A stretch of DNA of 64,000 nt from Halichondria panicea (lineage: Eukaryota > Porifera > Demospongiae > Suberitida > Halichondriidae), in NCBI RefSeq assembly GCF_963675165.1, contig NC_087377.1, forward strand, positions 948,501-1,012,500, written 5' to 3'. How positions within the stretch are numbered: position 1 is the stretch's first letter; every line of letters starts with the position of its first letter. The notes below the pieces were generated by a model, which saw nothing but the letters and a program-made list of their open reading frames with translations, was not told the origin of the DNA and searched no databases. Positions 1 through 9,064 of the stretch are shown here, one piece after another. A program made the translations under genes and the position numbers.

Positions 1-125
1 TATGTGGTAATTAACGTATTATTTTGTTATCAGTACAATGTAGCATGAAGGTACATGCATTGTTTTATCATCTCATCATGTTAAATTACTGTATATGCAT
101 GCAATTACAAAATGTATGTTACTAG

Positions 126-2237
126 GAACCATCACCATCACTTCTCGACAAGAACTGGGACTGGGTGAATGACCACGGCAAGATGCATCTGAAGGAGGTT
201 GAGGCTAAGGGGTACTACATTGATCTCTGGGAGAGCTTGAAGGTTTGTGCTATTTACCAACTCAATCACTGGTTTTATTTTTATAACTTAATTGTCAGAG
301 TTTGCTATCAAATCCTGCTGTTAGAGAAGAGATCATTGGAAAAAGTCATGTCAGTACAGATGGTAGCATGCGCGATATCTGTGATGGGGACTTTGTTAAG
401 AAACATCCAGTCTTTCGAGCACATCCAGATGGTTTACAGTTTTTACTGTATCATGATGACATTGAAGTTTGTAATCCTCTCGGAACCAGTGCTGGAGTTC
501 ACAAGTTTGGTGAGAATTGCATTACATGTTGGTTTATACCTTTTTATAATGACATGTAGGTGTGTTTTACTATATATATACATTGGGAAACATAAGACCA
601 GTGTTTCGATCATCGCTCCAAGCTATTCAACTACTTGGAGTGGCTAAGTCATCGGACATGAATCAGAGTGCACGTGATATCCTCCTCAGAAACTTTGTTC
701 AATGCATGAAATTGCTTTCAACAGTAAGTGTTGCTGGTAGTTTTCTTTTTTTTAATATTACTGTGACGTACCTATGATAATGGATATCTCGTGTGTATAC
801 ATTTCAAATATGCTATTGCAGGATGAAGGATACAGGTTAGAGCTAGACTCAGGTGTGGTAGTACTTCATGGAGCTGTCGTCTGTCTCTGTGGTGACATAC
901 CTGCTAGTAATTTTCTTGGAGGGTTTAAAAAAGGTGTTGGGTTTGCGCTACGGAAATCAGGCAGTGTCTTTGTTCGAAGGAAGATTTAAAACATTATGAT
1001 AATGTGAGTTAAAAAACCACTGGTGCTAATTGTATTAATTTTTAACTACTTATAGTTTCATGTTGGTGCGTATACCCTGAGAGACTCTCATAGTCACAAC
1101 CATTACTGTCAGCTAGTGGAAAGTGATGTGAATGGATGTTTGGGGTACTCAACTACGTATGGAGTGAATAATGCGAGCATTCTTCTGGACATTCCATTCT
1201 TTGATGTCACCAAATGTCTTCCGTACGACATAATGCACACAATATTTGAAGGTAAAAATTCATTCAATAGCACACAAATATAATTATTATTGCTGCTTCT
1301 GTTCATTAGGTGTTGCTCCACGTCTCCTCAAAGAGCTTCTTGTTACTTTTATCAATATCAAGAAGTACTTCACCTTGTCAGAGCTCAACCAGTCTCTTGC
1401 ATCCCACCATTACGGATATTCAGAGCTTGACACCAAACCAAACACAATTACTGGGTCGACAATGGAGTATCATATCAAACAGAAAGGTGAATGTTCATAT
1501 CATTTTCCCCACTTTTGTACAATGCTTACTTTCATAATTAAAAAGCACATAAATCATCATTACACGCAGCTTCTCAGATGAAAGCACTGATCCGATTATT
1601 CCCGTTTATCATGGGGGGCTTTGTTCCAGAGGGCGATGAACACTGGGGTCTTCTCCTAACTCTGTGGGATATCTGCACAATGGTGACCGCATTTGTGGTT
1701 ACAGAGGCAGATGCTTCTGATCTGGCATGGAAAGTAGAGTTGTTGCTAGAAACATATGTGCAACTCTATCCAAACTCGCCCTATGTTCCAAAGATGCATT
1801 ATCTTCTGCATCTACCTGACGAACTATTAAGGTATTCTAAAATGTCTAAATTAATGCATAAAGTATATACTTTATTTCATTAGATTTGGTCCACCACGAA
1901 ACACATGGTGTATGCGGTTTGAATCCAAGAATAAGGAGTTAAAAGGTTTCACCTCAAACTGCTTTAAGAATGTCCCATACAGTGTGAGTGTCCGACACCA
2001 GCAGAGGTATTGTCACCTTCTAGCAGTGCGTCCTGGACAAGAGATGTCAAATTTCTTGTACAAAGGAGATGAAGTATCCTCAGGTAAATTTCTATTGCTG
2101 TTTGTAAATACAGAATAATTATTACTTTGGAGCTAACTTTTCCTAGGAAAATCTGTCATTTTGGACAATGATCTGGTAGCACCGGTTACACAACTGTGTG
2201 GATTGGACCACCCTCAGCTGCCACTTGTTGCTTATCG
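126..2237 (+). pseudogene. Tnp2-like transposase-derived gene relic
   Basis: Nine exons can be threaded with GT/AG borders: 126-242, 299-509, 560-723, 822-1003, 1056-1251, 1310-1486, 1570-1831, 1884-2083, 2147-2237. Landmarks are YHDDIEVCNPLG in exon 2, LPYDIMHTIFEGV across exons 5-6 and a late WCMRFESKNKELKGF ... FKNVPYSVSVRHQ block. I recognise these as belonging to a metazoan gene family that resembles En/Spm (Tnp2) transposases; the superfamily name is less certain than the family match. Exon 4 has lost one base near 957. The frame there runs to a stop at 987-989, while the other frame gives a Cys-x-x-Cys motif, and adding one base restores phase with exon 5. Coding similarity ends at about 2237, where an unrelated repeat block begins, so the gene is 3'-truncated; its 5' end lies before the window. 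Most likely a dead transposon copy, though a sequencing error at the single lesion cannot be excluded. Confidence 0.65.
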
Positions 2238-2351
2238 GTTAGTTTCGTTAACTTTCACAACAAGCTTGTACCAGTGTATACATTTTTAATTGTTACGATG
2301 TCAGCAAACAAACCCACAGCATTCTGTTTAAAACAACAGTAACTACATGCA

Positions 2352-3770
2352 ATCAAATCAACCACAGAAGGACCACCACCAGTAGTCCAGTAGTTTCCTT
2401 GCCCAAGGGACTAATACAATAAGGGCATAATAAACTAAAGGGACCCTGTGACTGTGAGTACCATTAACTAATCTAGCACAGAAGTAATCAACCAGAATGT
2501 GTGGGATGGTTCAACAACAGTAGACTCACAGAGACAACACCTCCTTGCTCTTGAAGACCTCGTCGACTCCAGTTGCAACAAGCCTGGCACGCAAGGCTTG
2601 CACAAGTGCTCAAGACTACTCTTCACTAATCCAGTCAAAAGCTACAGTTCCCTTGGCACACCTATAGTTTAGTTAAAGCCTGAACTTACCAATTCCATGT
2701 GCAGTAGGCACAGAGTTAAGATCCTAAAAAAGCTGTCATAACAGATTAGCATAAGCAGCAGTTGTCTAACTATATTATAGCTAGCTATTCTAATGATCCT
2801 AGCTATTAAACTAACTATTGGAACTGATAACGAGATCCCAATTATGGCAGGATCCTGTGCTGCTTTCCCTTTAGGCAGTTACTAACGGCAGAGTGCTCCC
2901 TCAATAGACTGGAGTGCCATGAGTAATCCATCTTTGCACCCCGAAGGCTGGTTCGACAATGGTTTCAAGAACAAGAAGATGCTGTCCTGCGACCCGACTG
3001 TTGAAGAACCTTCCACACACATTCTGATTGATTACTTCAGTGCTATGGACATCATCCCTCCTCCTCCCCCCCCCCCACCAAAGGGTTCAAGGCCATGCAG
3101 GTAATATACTCTTAGCCATGCGTATTTAAAACAGTACACAAAAAGCGTTGTCGACACGAGTTTAGCCGTGCATACATGCATTTAACGTGCGCTTTGCTGG
3201 CAAGTATGTATCTATTAAGCTGCATGCATGACCTACACACCTCACAGTCAAGAAGGGGCCACCACACTTAGACACACGGAATACCAGAACATAAACCTTC
3301 CACTCTCAACAAACAAAGCAACACCGATACACTCAAAGGCCAGAGAGTGAACAATCGAATGCAACAAGATACACACACACCACATGCAACAAGCTACACA
3401 CAAGATGAACATGCAGACGTATAGTTTCAACTTACAAATGACTCCTGCAGCCTGCACTGCTTCCGATGATCCAGCTCTATCTTTCCATGGCTGGATATTC
3501 GCGATGGTTCTGCAACACAGTAAAAGGCCTGCGCTGTTTCTGCAACACAGCCTGGTGAAATGCTCGCGATGTTCTGCAACACAGTGGAAAGCTCGCGCTG
3601 TTTCTGCAACACACTGGATGGTTCGCGATGTTTTTGTATCACGGCTGCAAAAAAATCAAGTCAATAGCAATCAATAAAACATGACCAAATAGACAACTAC
3701 AATGCTTCAAAAAAGGCTTCCTAGCGTAACATTCCTGCAAACATGCGAGCTACAAGCAAGCAAAGAAACT
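2352..3770. repeat. Repeat block Q, copy 1 (second copy 33561-34898)
   Basis: Non-coding sequence that recurs at 33561-34898 with small indels. It includes a poly-C/proline-like run near 3056-3078 that also occurs in the second copy near 34297. Short reading frames inside it are not conserved between the copies. The left edge (AATCAAATCAACCACAG) is also present at the ends of the R blocks near 14580, 25400 and 33560, so it is a shared recombination edge. Confidence 0.8.
3501..3640. repeat. 30-bp minisatellite, four units
   Basis: TGCAACACAG recurs at 3511, 3541 and 3574, with a variant at 3605. Spacing is 30, 33 and 31 bases and the units share GCTCGCGCTGTTTC. The same unit is present five times at 34692-34850 and as single pieces near 18813 and 28880. 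Confidence 0.85.
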
Positions 3771-3773
3771 CAC

Positions 3774-3812
3774 CTCTTCCAGCAACACACTTCGCTTCTT
3801 CTTCAACGAGCA
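3774..3812 (-). pseudogene. Diverged copy of a short exon ending LKKKxSVLLEE
   Basis: On the minus strand this reads SLKKKRSVLLEE directly before a GTGAGT donor. The same exon end (RLKKKLSVLLEE plus GTGAGT) occurs in the pseudogenes at 18993, 29062 and 36393. No neighbouring exon continues it here, so it is a stray fragment of that gene family. Confidence 0.45.
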
Positions 3813-3819
3813 TGCTGAC

Positions 3820-3827
3820 TATAAAAG
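3820..3827 (+). promoter_or_regulatory. TATA-like box (weak call)
   Basis: TATAAAAG followed by a G/C-rich stretch, with an ATG 46 bases downstream at 3866. The downstream frame (73 codons) runs into an inverted repeat and is not recognisable, so this may be chance in AT-rich DNA. Confidence 0.2.
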
Positions 3828-4259
3828 GGGCGTGCCCTGGGCACTCGAGGCGGAAATGATTAAATATGGCCGCGTGCGGTAAACTCTCTGGCCTCTTTTG
3901 CTTCACTGCTCGCTTCATGCACGCATGGTTTTACTTTGATACGCCCCTTATACCTAGCCTCCTTCGCAGCCTCTCCTTTTTCTGTTCTTTGTCACAGAAG
4001 AGAAATATTGGAGGAACAAAGAAAGAAAGAAGGAAGCAACTAAGAAAAAGGAGAGCTGCCTTGCTAAGTCCCGTGATCCCCTACTGAAGTAGACAAATTT
4101 TAACGAGCGTGGGCGAGAGAAAACCTCAATAACTGTCCTCCCACACAGCACTTGGAGCGCATTTACCAGGAACATAATCTGTTATGAACAGTACAGTGCA
4201 GTACAGTGCAGTAGAGTCAGCCTTCGTGAGACCTTTAGTCAGTAGAGGAAGTATGAAAG

Positions 4260-4346
4260 ACTAGAGTAGAGTAGAGTAGACTAGAGTAGAGTAGAGTAGA
4301 CTAGAGTAGAGTAGAGTAGACTAGAGTAGAGTAGAGTAGACTATAC
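4260..4346. repeat. 20-bp tandem repeat (GTAGA-based)
   Basis: About four units of CTAGAGTAGAGTAGAGTAGA in phase. A related imperfect CAGTACAGTG repeat lies just before, at about 4190-4212. Confidence 0.9.
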
Positions 4347-4542
4347 TGCTGTAATAATTATATCTACTAATCAAGTGGGTCTGTTCTGAACTCAGGAAAA
4401 AAAACTGAGCTAAATTTAGATATTTAGTCTCTTTAGTCTTTACTAGGTAAGCCCTCGTCTACGATGTTGATTCTGGCTTACTATCTACGATGCTAACAGC
4501 TTTTATTTAGAGTTTGCAATGCGTAGGCTCTGTCAGGCTCCG

Positions 4543-4592
4543 CCTAGTTGGGTGGAGTCCAACCAACGCTGGTTGGACTCCGCCCAACTAGG
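4543..4592. repeat. 23-bp-stem hairpin with 4-base loop
   Basis: CCTAGTTGGGTGGAGTCCAA (start of the left arm, 4543-4565) pairs with 4570-4592 with a single G-T versus G-C difference. The loop is 4 bases (4566-4569). It lies inside the inverted-repeat element and has no coding content. Confidence 0.85.
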
Positions 4593-4815
4593 CTCCGCCC
4601 AGCTAGTGATTGCCCACATTCATTTTCACTTGTGTACCACTTGTCTACCGTCACCCAACTTAGCAAGGCAGGCTCTCCTTTTTCTTAGTCTCTTCCTTCT
4701 TTCTTTCTTTGTTCCTCCAATTAGTCCCGTATTTTATCTTATTGAACTATGACAAAGAACAGAAAAAGGAGAGGCTGCAAAGGAGGCTACCTTATACCTG
4801 CATGCATGTAGCACC

Positions 4816-7411
4816 TTGGCTCACAAGATACTTTGTTCAAAAAAGAGCAAAAAAAAATTGGCTGAAAGATGTGACAACTCTCGTTCTCTACCCAAGAAGA
4901 AGCATGCTAGGCATGGTTTTCGGTACCAAATGGAGCTGAATTTCGATACTGAAGATGCAAAGCAGGCTTTTGTAGCTAGGATAGATAGGGCAAAGCGTTC
5001 TCTTGCTGCTACAGCTAGAGGCTCATTACCCTTGGACAGCAGAGAGCTTATTTCTGTCCTGTTGGACAAGTTGGAGCAGGAGCAGGAGCAGGCAGGTGCT
5101 GTTCCTGAGGGAGAAGACCTACAATCTGATAAATCCAAAGTCTTCCCAATGTTGGAGAATTCAGGTTTGTGTGTGTCAATAGCTTAGTATAAAGACGTTA
5201 CTTCTTGTTTAGGAATATTTACTAGCAATATACTGACGCTAGTGATGAACAGTTGTTCGTGTGTGAACTGAAGACTTTGTTCCGTCTTTTCACTGGCCTA
5301 TCCCAAGCATGTGACCAGTGCCAATCTTATTGTCGTAGGCCGACCAATTTTCGCCAGGTATTTCTGATCCAATAGACCCCAATACATGATGTATGCAATA
5401 TAATATTGTTTTTCAGAACGGGCATGTTGTCCGATTTGAATTCAAGTGTGGAAAATGTGGAAAGCGACAGTGGTGGGCTAGCTCGCGAACACTCGGTGGA
5501 CGATACCTTGTCAATCAAAAGTGAGTATAATTCCATACGTTTTCAAGATTAACTTGGAATCCTATTTATTGCAGGATCGTCCATGCTTTTACTTGTGCTG
5601 GAGTTCTCCCAAGCCAGTACCTTCACTTTAGTAGTCATGCTGGCTTGGGAAAAGTTAGTTCATGGTATATTTCGTCAAGTAAGTGAGTGTTATAATTGTA
5701 CTCTTACAAAACACTGTGACGTTACAGTGTACAAGAAAGGTGGATACTTAGACGTCGTGAACGCTTGTGCCAAGGCATCCATGTTGAGAGCGATTGACGA
5801 AGTGAAGGCTTTGCCTGGTTACTCGCAGGACGGTGAGGTAATGAATTCTTATGTGCTAGTTTTGTTTTTGTTTTTCAGTAATGACTTTATCAATATAGTG
5901 GGTAATAACAGATGCTCGCCACGACTCAACAGCAAATGCTTATAACACGACTGTTCCCTGTCTCTCGGGAAGGTAAACTAATTATTTTCATTATCTCTAC
6001 AAGTGTGCTGCTGTCGTTTATCATATGAAAATTATCTTTTTCTAGTACGAAAAGAATTGTTGGGTGTTCGACTGTTTCCAGGCATCTGTGCTCAGACTCG
6101 AGAAGTAGCGTGTACTAAGATAGTTCTTCCGGAAGTCATAGATAAAGGTATGTTCAAGCATCAACATTATGAGGTTGTGTTTATTTTTTGTGGATATTAT
6201 GTCTCAGGTCTCAATATTGTTGAAGTAGCACATGATAATCAGCCAGTAGTCAAGAGATTTGTCACTGATGATCTCAACCTTACAAACTCGTACGACACAT
6301 GGCATGGTAAGTGTGTAGAATCTCAAATCTCAATTATTACCGTGTCCGTGTATTTTCAGGCACTAAGAATGTAGCGAAGAAGATGAAGAAAGTAGCAATT
6401 GGGACCAAAAAGGCTCAAGGAAAGACGTGGTTTCCAGAGTTATCTGACAAACGTAAGCTTTGATTATAAAAGTGCTCAGTAACATAAAAATATTTGTCAA
6501 TAGGTAAAAGTACGAAAGTTCACTTGTACTACTGTATGAAGAACTGTGAGCAGTCAGCAGACAATCTAAGAAAGAACATTCTGAATATCGTTAAACATTA
6601 TCAGGTGAGTGTGTATGATAACAAGTTGTCCGTACTCTGTACACCAATAACATTTATAATCGTGTTCTCAGAACGAGCACTCAGATTGTGACGAAGCGTC
6701 ACCCTGTAAGCGTCCAGGGTACAAGCCCACGAAGATAAAACTTGAGGATCCTCTTGCAATCGAGTCATTCACGTCAGCACTAAAAGACACCCTTATTTAC
6801 AAGAATGCCGAATCATATTGTCGAGTGAGGTTTTTTTCTAATTATATTAAAATTCATATGATGTTGTTTACAGTGTCGAGACACATTCTGGGTGGAGTCT
6901 TTCAATCACCAGCTGCTCACATACATCTCGAAACGTGTACACTTTGGGGAAGCTACATTCAACATGAGAATGAACCTTGCTATTATGGACTGGGTACGTT
7001 ATGCTGGCTAATAATGTATGTGTGACTGTACATTCATTCATTTGTTTACTTCAGAACGAGAATGTACGTAGAGGGTGTACAAGTGAACGACTGGTTCAGG
7101 ACATGAGAAGACCGGATCGTAGGACTCCCGTAAGAGTGCTGAAGGAAAAATCGTTCAACTTTGCCGGAGAATATGGGAGAATTACGAGCAGCAGAGAAAA
7201 GTTGACCTCAGGTACTGCGTAATATATTTTATGTGCAATCTACATAATTTATTTTACATATAATTTTATAATTTTGCTACATGTATATATGTGCAGTGAG
7301 TTTGTAGAGGACGTGCAACCTGAGCAATCAGATGAGCCAGTAGATGAAAACGAGGACCTATTAAACGATGGTGTACATGTACTTGACGAAGGTCTTTATG
7401 AAGACATATAA
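4816..7411 (+). pseudogene. T1: DDE-transposase-like gene, frameshifted
   Basis: Exons with clear splice sites: about 4816-5164, about 5226-5357, 5417-5520, 5575-5678, 5728-5832, 5912-5972, 6046-6147, 6208-6306, 6360-6452, 6504-6604, 6672-6824, 6874-6993, 7055-7218, 7297-7411. Landmarks in order: a basic N-terminus (PKKKHARHGF), a Cys pair motif (CDQCQSYC), CGKCGKRQWW, DARHDSTANAY, WVESFNHQLL and an acidic tail ending LYEDI before TAA. The CxxC region, the DARHD motif and the ESFNH motif fit a widespread invertebrate transposase-like family; Kolobok is a possible superfamily, not proven. Two lesions: no splice choice joins exon 1 to exon 2 in frame, and exon 7 lacks 8 bases present in copy T2 near 51868 (AAAGAACA), which shifts the frame. 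The start is uncertain because the upstream sequence is the inverted repeat. Inactive as read. Confidence 0.65.
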
Positions 7412-7489
7412 AGTAAGTATGTATCCGTGCAAATTTTGACTAGCCAATCAGCATTTTATATTTGCATTTTACATAATTAAACAATAAAG

Positions 7490-7817
7490 GAAGTAGAAGA
7501 CTGGAAGTCTGTGTATGGAACTCCATCTGGATTTGGGAATCGTTCACGCACCTCCTGGAAAAGGTATATAGCAATTGATCGTACTTGCACTGTAAAGTGG
7601 GCATCATTTATAACTTACTCAATTATTGCAGCTCAAGTTGAAATAAAAATGTTTAAGATAATAATTGTTATGGTGGAATTATCTACTAGTGAGTGAGTGG
7701 TCTGATTGTTCTCTCACTTGTTAGATTCGTGAGGGTCAGTTGTTCACTCTGTTGGATGCTGATGATGATCCACGCATTGGACGTCAGAGAAAATACAATC
7801 GACCTAAGAAACAGTGA
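7490..7817 (+). CDS. Possible 3' exons of T1
   Basis: Two exon-like segments follow the T1 stop. Segment 7490-7563 reads EVEDWKSVYGTPSGFGNR and ends at a GT. Segment 7725-7817 follows TTGTTAG and reads IREGQLFTLLDADDDPRIGR, ending in a basic stretch and TGA. Both are retained in copy T2, and the second in the remnant at 21478. They may be joined to T1 by skipping its acidic end, or be an untranslated tail. The final codons overlap a good donor (GTGAGT at 7814), so the satellites downstream could lie in an intron. Confidence 0.35.
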
Positions 7818-7857
7818 GTACTGCCACGTGCAGAGTGTGACTCTTTCCCTTACCAAA

Positions 7858-8071
7858 CGTTTTGTAGTTTGTGCTTTTTGCGCTGTACTCCCCCTTGCAT
7901 GTGTGACTGTGTTTTGTAGTTTGTGCTTTTTACGCTGTACTCCCCCCTTGCATGTGTGACTGTGTTTTGTAGTTTGTGCTTTTTACGTTGTACTCCCCCT
8001 TGCATGTGTGACTGTGTTTTGTAGTTTGTGCTTTTTTATGCGCTGTACTCCCCCCTTGCATGTGTGACGGT
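7858..8071. repeat. 53-bp repeat, set A1 (4 units)
   Basis: Units contain TTTGTAGTTTGTGCTTTTT, then CGCTGTACTCCCCCC and TTGCATGTGTGAC. The period is 53 bases, not a multiple of three, so reverse-strand frames through it are artefacts. The set borders the 40-bp array on its left. Confidence 0.95.
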
Positions 8072-8516
8072 GTTTAGTCACTAGCAATAGTTTTGCGTTC
8101 CCGTGAGTGGGTTCAATTCACTAGCAATAGTTTTACGTTCCCGTGAGTGGGTTCAATTCACTAGCAATAGTTTTACGTTCCCGTGAGTGGGTTCAATTCA
8201 CTAGCAATATTTTTACGTTCCCATGAGTGGGTTCAATTCACTAGCAATAGTTTTAAGATCCCATGAGTGGGTTCAATTCACTAGCAATAGTTTTGCGTTC
8301 CCATGAGTGGGTTCAATTCACTAGCAATAGTTTTACGTTCCCATGAGTGGGTTCAATTCACTAGCAATAGTTTTACGTTCCCATGAGTGGGTTCAATTCA
8401 CTAGCAATAGTTTTACGTTCCCATGAGTGGGTTCAATTCACTAGCAATAGTTTTGCGTTCCCATGAGTGGGTTCAATTCACTAGCAATAGTTTTACGTTC
8501 CCATGAGTGGGTTCAA
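8072..8516. repeat. 40-bp satellite, segment A1 (about 11 units)
   Basis: Strict 40-base period; each unit has CACTAGCAATAGTTTT and CGTGAGTGGGTTCAATT. Many units here carry CATGAG instead of CGTGAG, a CpG-to-CA change. Confidence 0.95.
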
Positions 8517-8862
8517 TAATTCACAACAGCTGCATTGTACCTCCTTGTTTTGTGTTTTTTATGCGAGTGCGCTGAATGCACCAGCGAAAGCTTGGGTTTT
8601 CTGAATGCTTAGAAACAGACCTTTCAAATGGTACCATCAAAGTTCATATTTATTTGAAAGATAACATTCTTTGCCAATTTAGTCCCCATGGTCCGAGGTC
8701 TAAAAATAACAAATTAAGGGCCCGGATGAAATATTGGATTGAAACACGTCATTTGAAAGTTATTTACCTAAGCTTTCGGAATATTATAAAATTTTTGACA
8801 TTAGATCAACTGTTATGGCTGTTGAAAGACCCCCACCCCTTCCGTTTAATTCGTGAATCTTT
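8517..8862. repeat. Spacer between arrays (second copy 12276-12600)
   Basis: Unique-looking sequence that recurs at 12276-12600. Both copies start with ACAGCTGCATTGTACCTCC and include TTAGAAACAGACCTTTCAAA and GGATCAACTGTTATGGCTG-type pieces. No gene seen. The duplication shows that the array grew by copying large units including the spacer. Confidence 0.8.
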
Positions 8863-9064
8863 TTTGCACTGTACTCCCCCCTTGCATGTGTGACTGTGTT
8901 TTGTAGTTTGTGCTATTTGCGCTGTACTCCCCCCTTGCATGTGTGACGGTGTTTGGTAGTTTGTGCTTTTTGCGCTGTACTCCCCCCTTGCATGTGTGAC
9001 GGTGTTTGGTATAGTTTGTGTGCTTTTTGCGCTGTACTCCCCCCTTGCATGTGTGACGGTGTTT
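8863..9064. repeat. 53-bp repeat, set A2 (4 units)
   Basis: Same unit as at 7858, again placed immediately before a 40-bp array. Confidence 0.95.

Larger units (their letters stand above)
3947..4800. mobile_element. Element with long imperfect inverted repeats
   Basis: The left arm 3947-4069 is the reverse complement of the right arm 4658-4800. Shared cores include GCAGCCTCTCCTTTTTCTG, GGAGGAACAAAGAAAG and the inner end TTGCTAAGT. About 590 bp of non-coding sequence lies between the arms, holding a tandem array (4260-4346) and a hairpin (4543-4592). I could not find a clean target-site duplication. A non-autonomous foldback element is the simplest reading. The right arm overlaps the upstream edge of gene T1. 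Confidence 0.6.

Noticed and set aside
2919-3104. 61-codon proline-run frame
   Set aside because: Its second copy near 34154 is frameshifted around a variable poly-C run; no conservation of frame.
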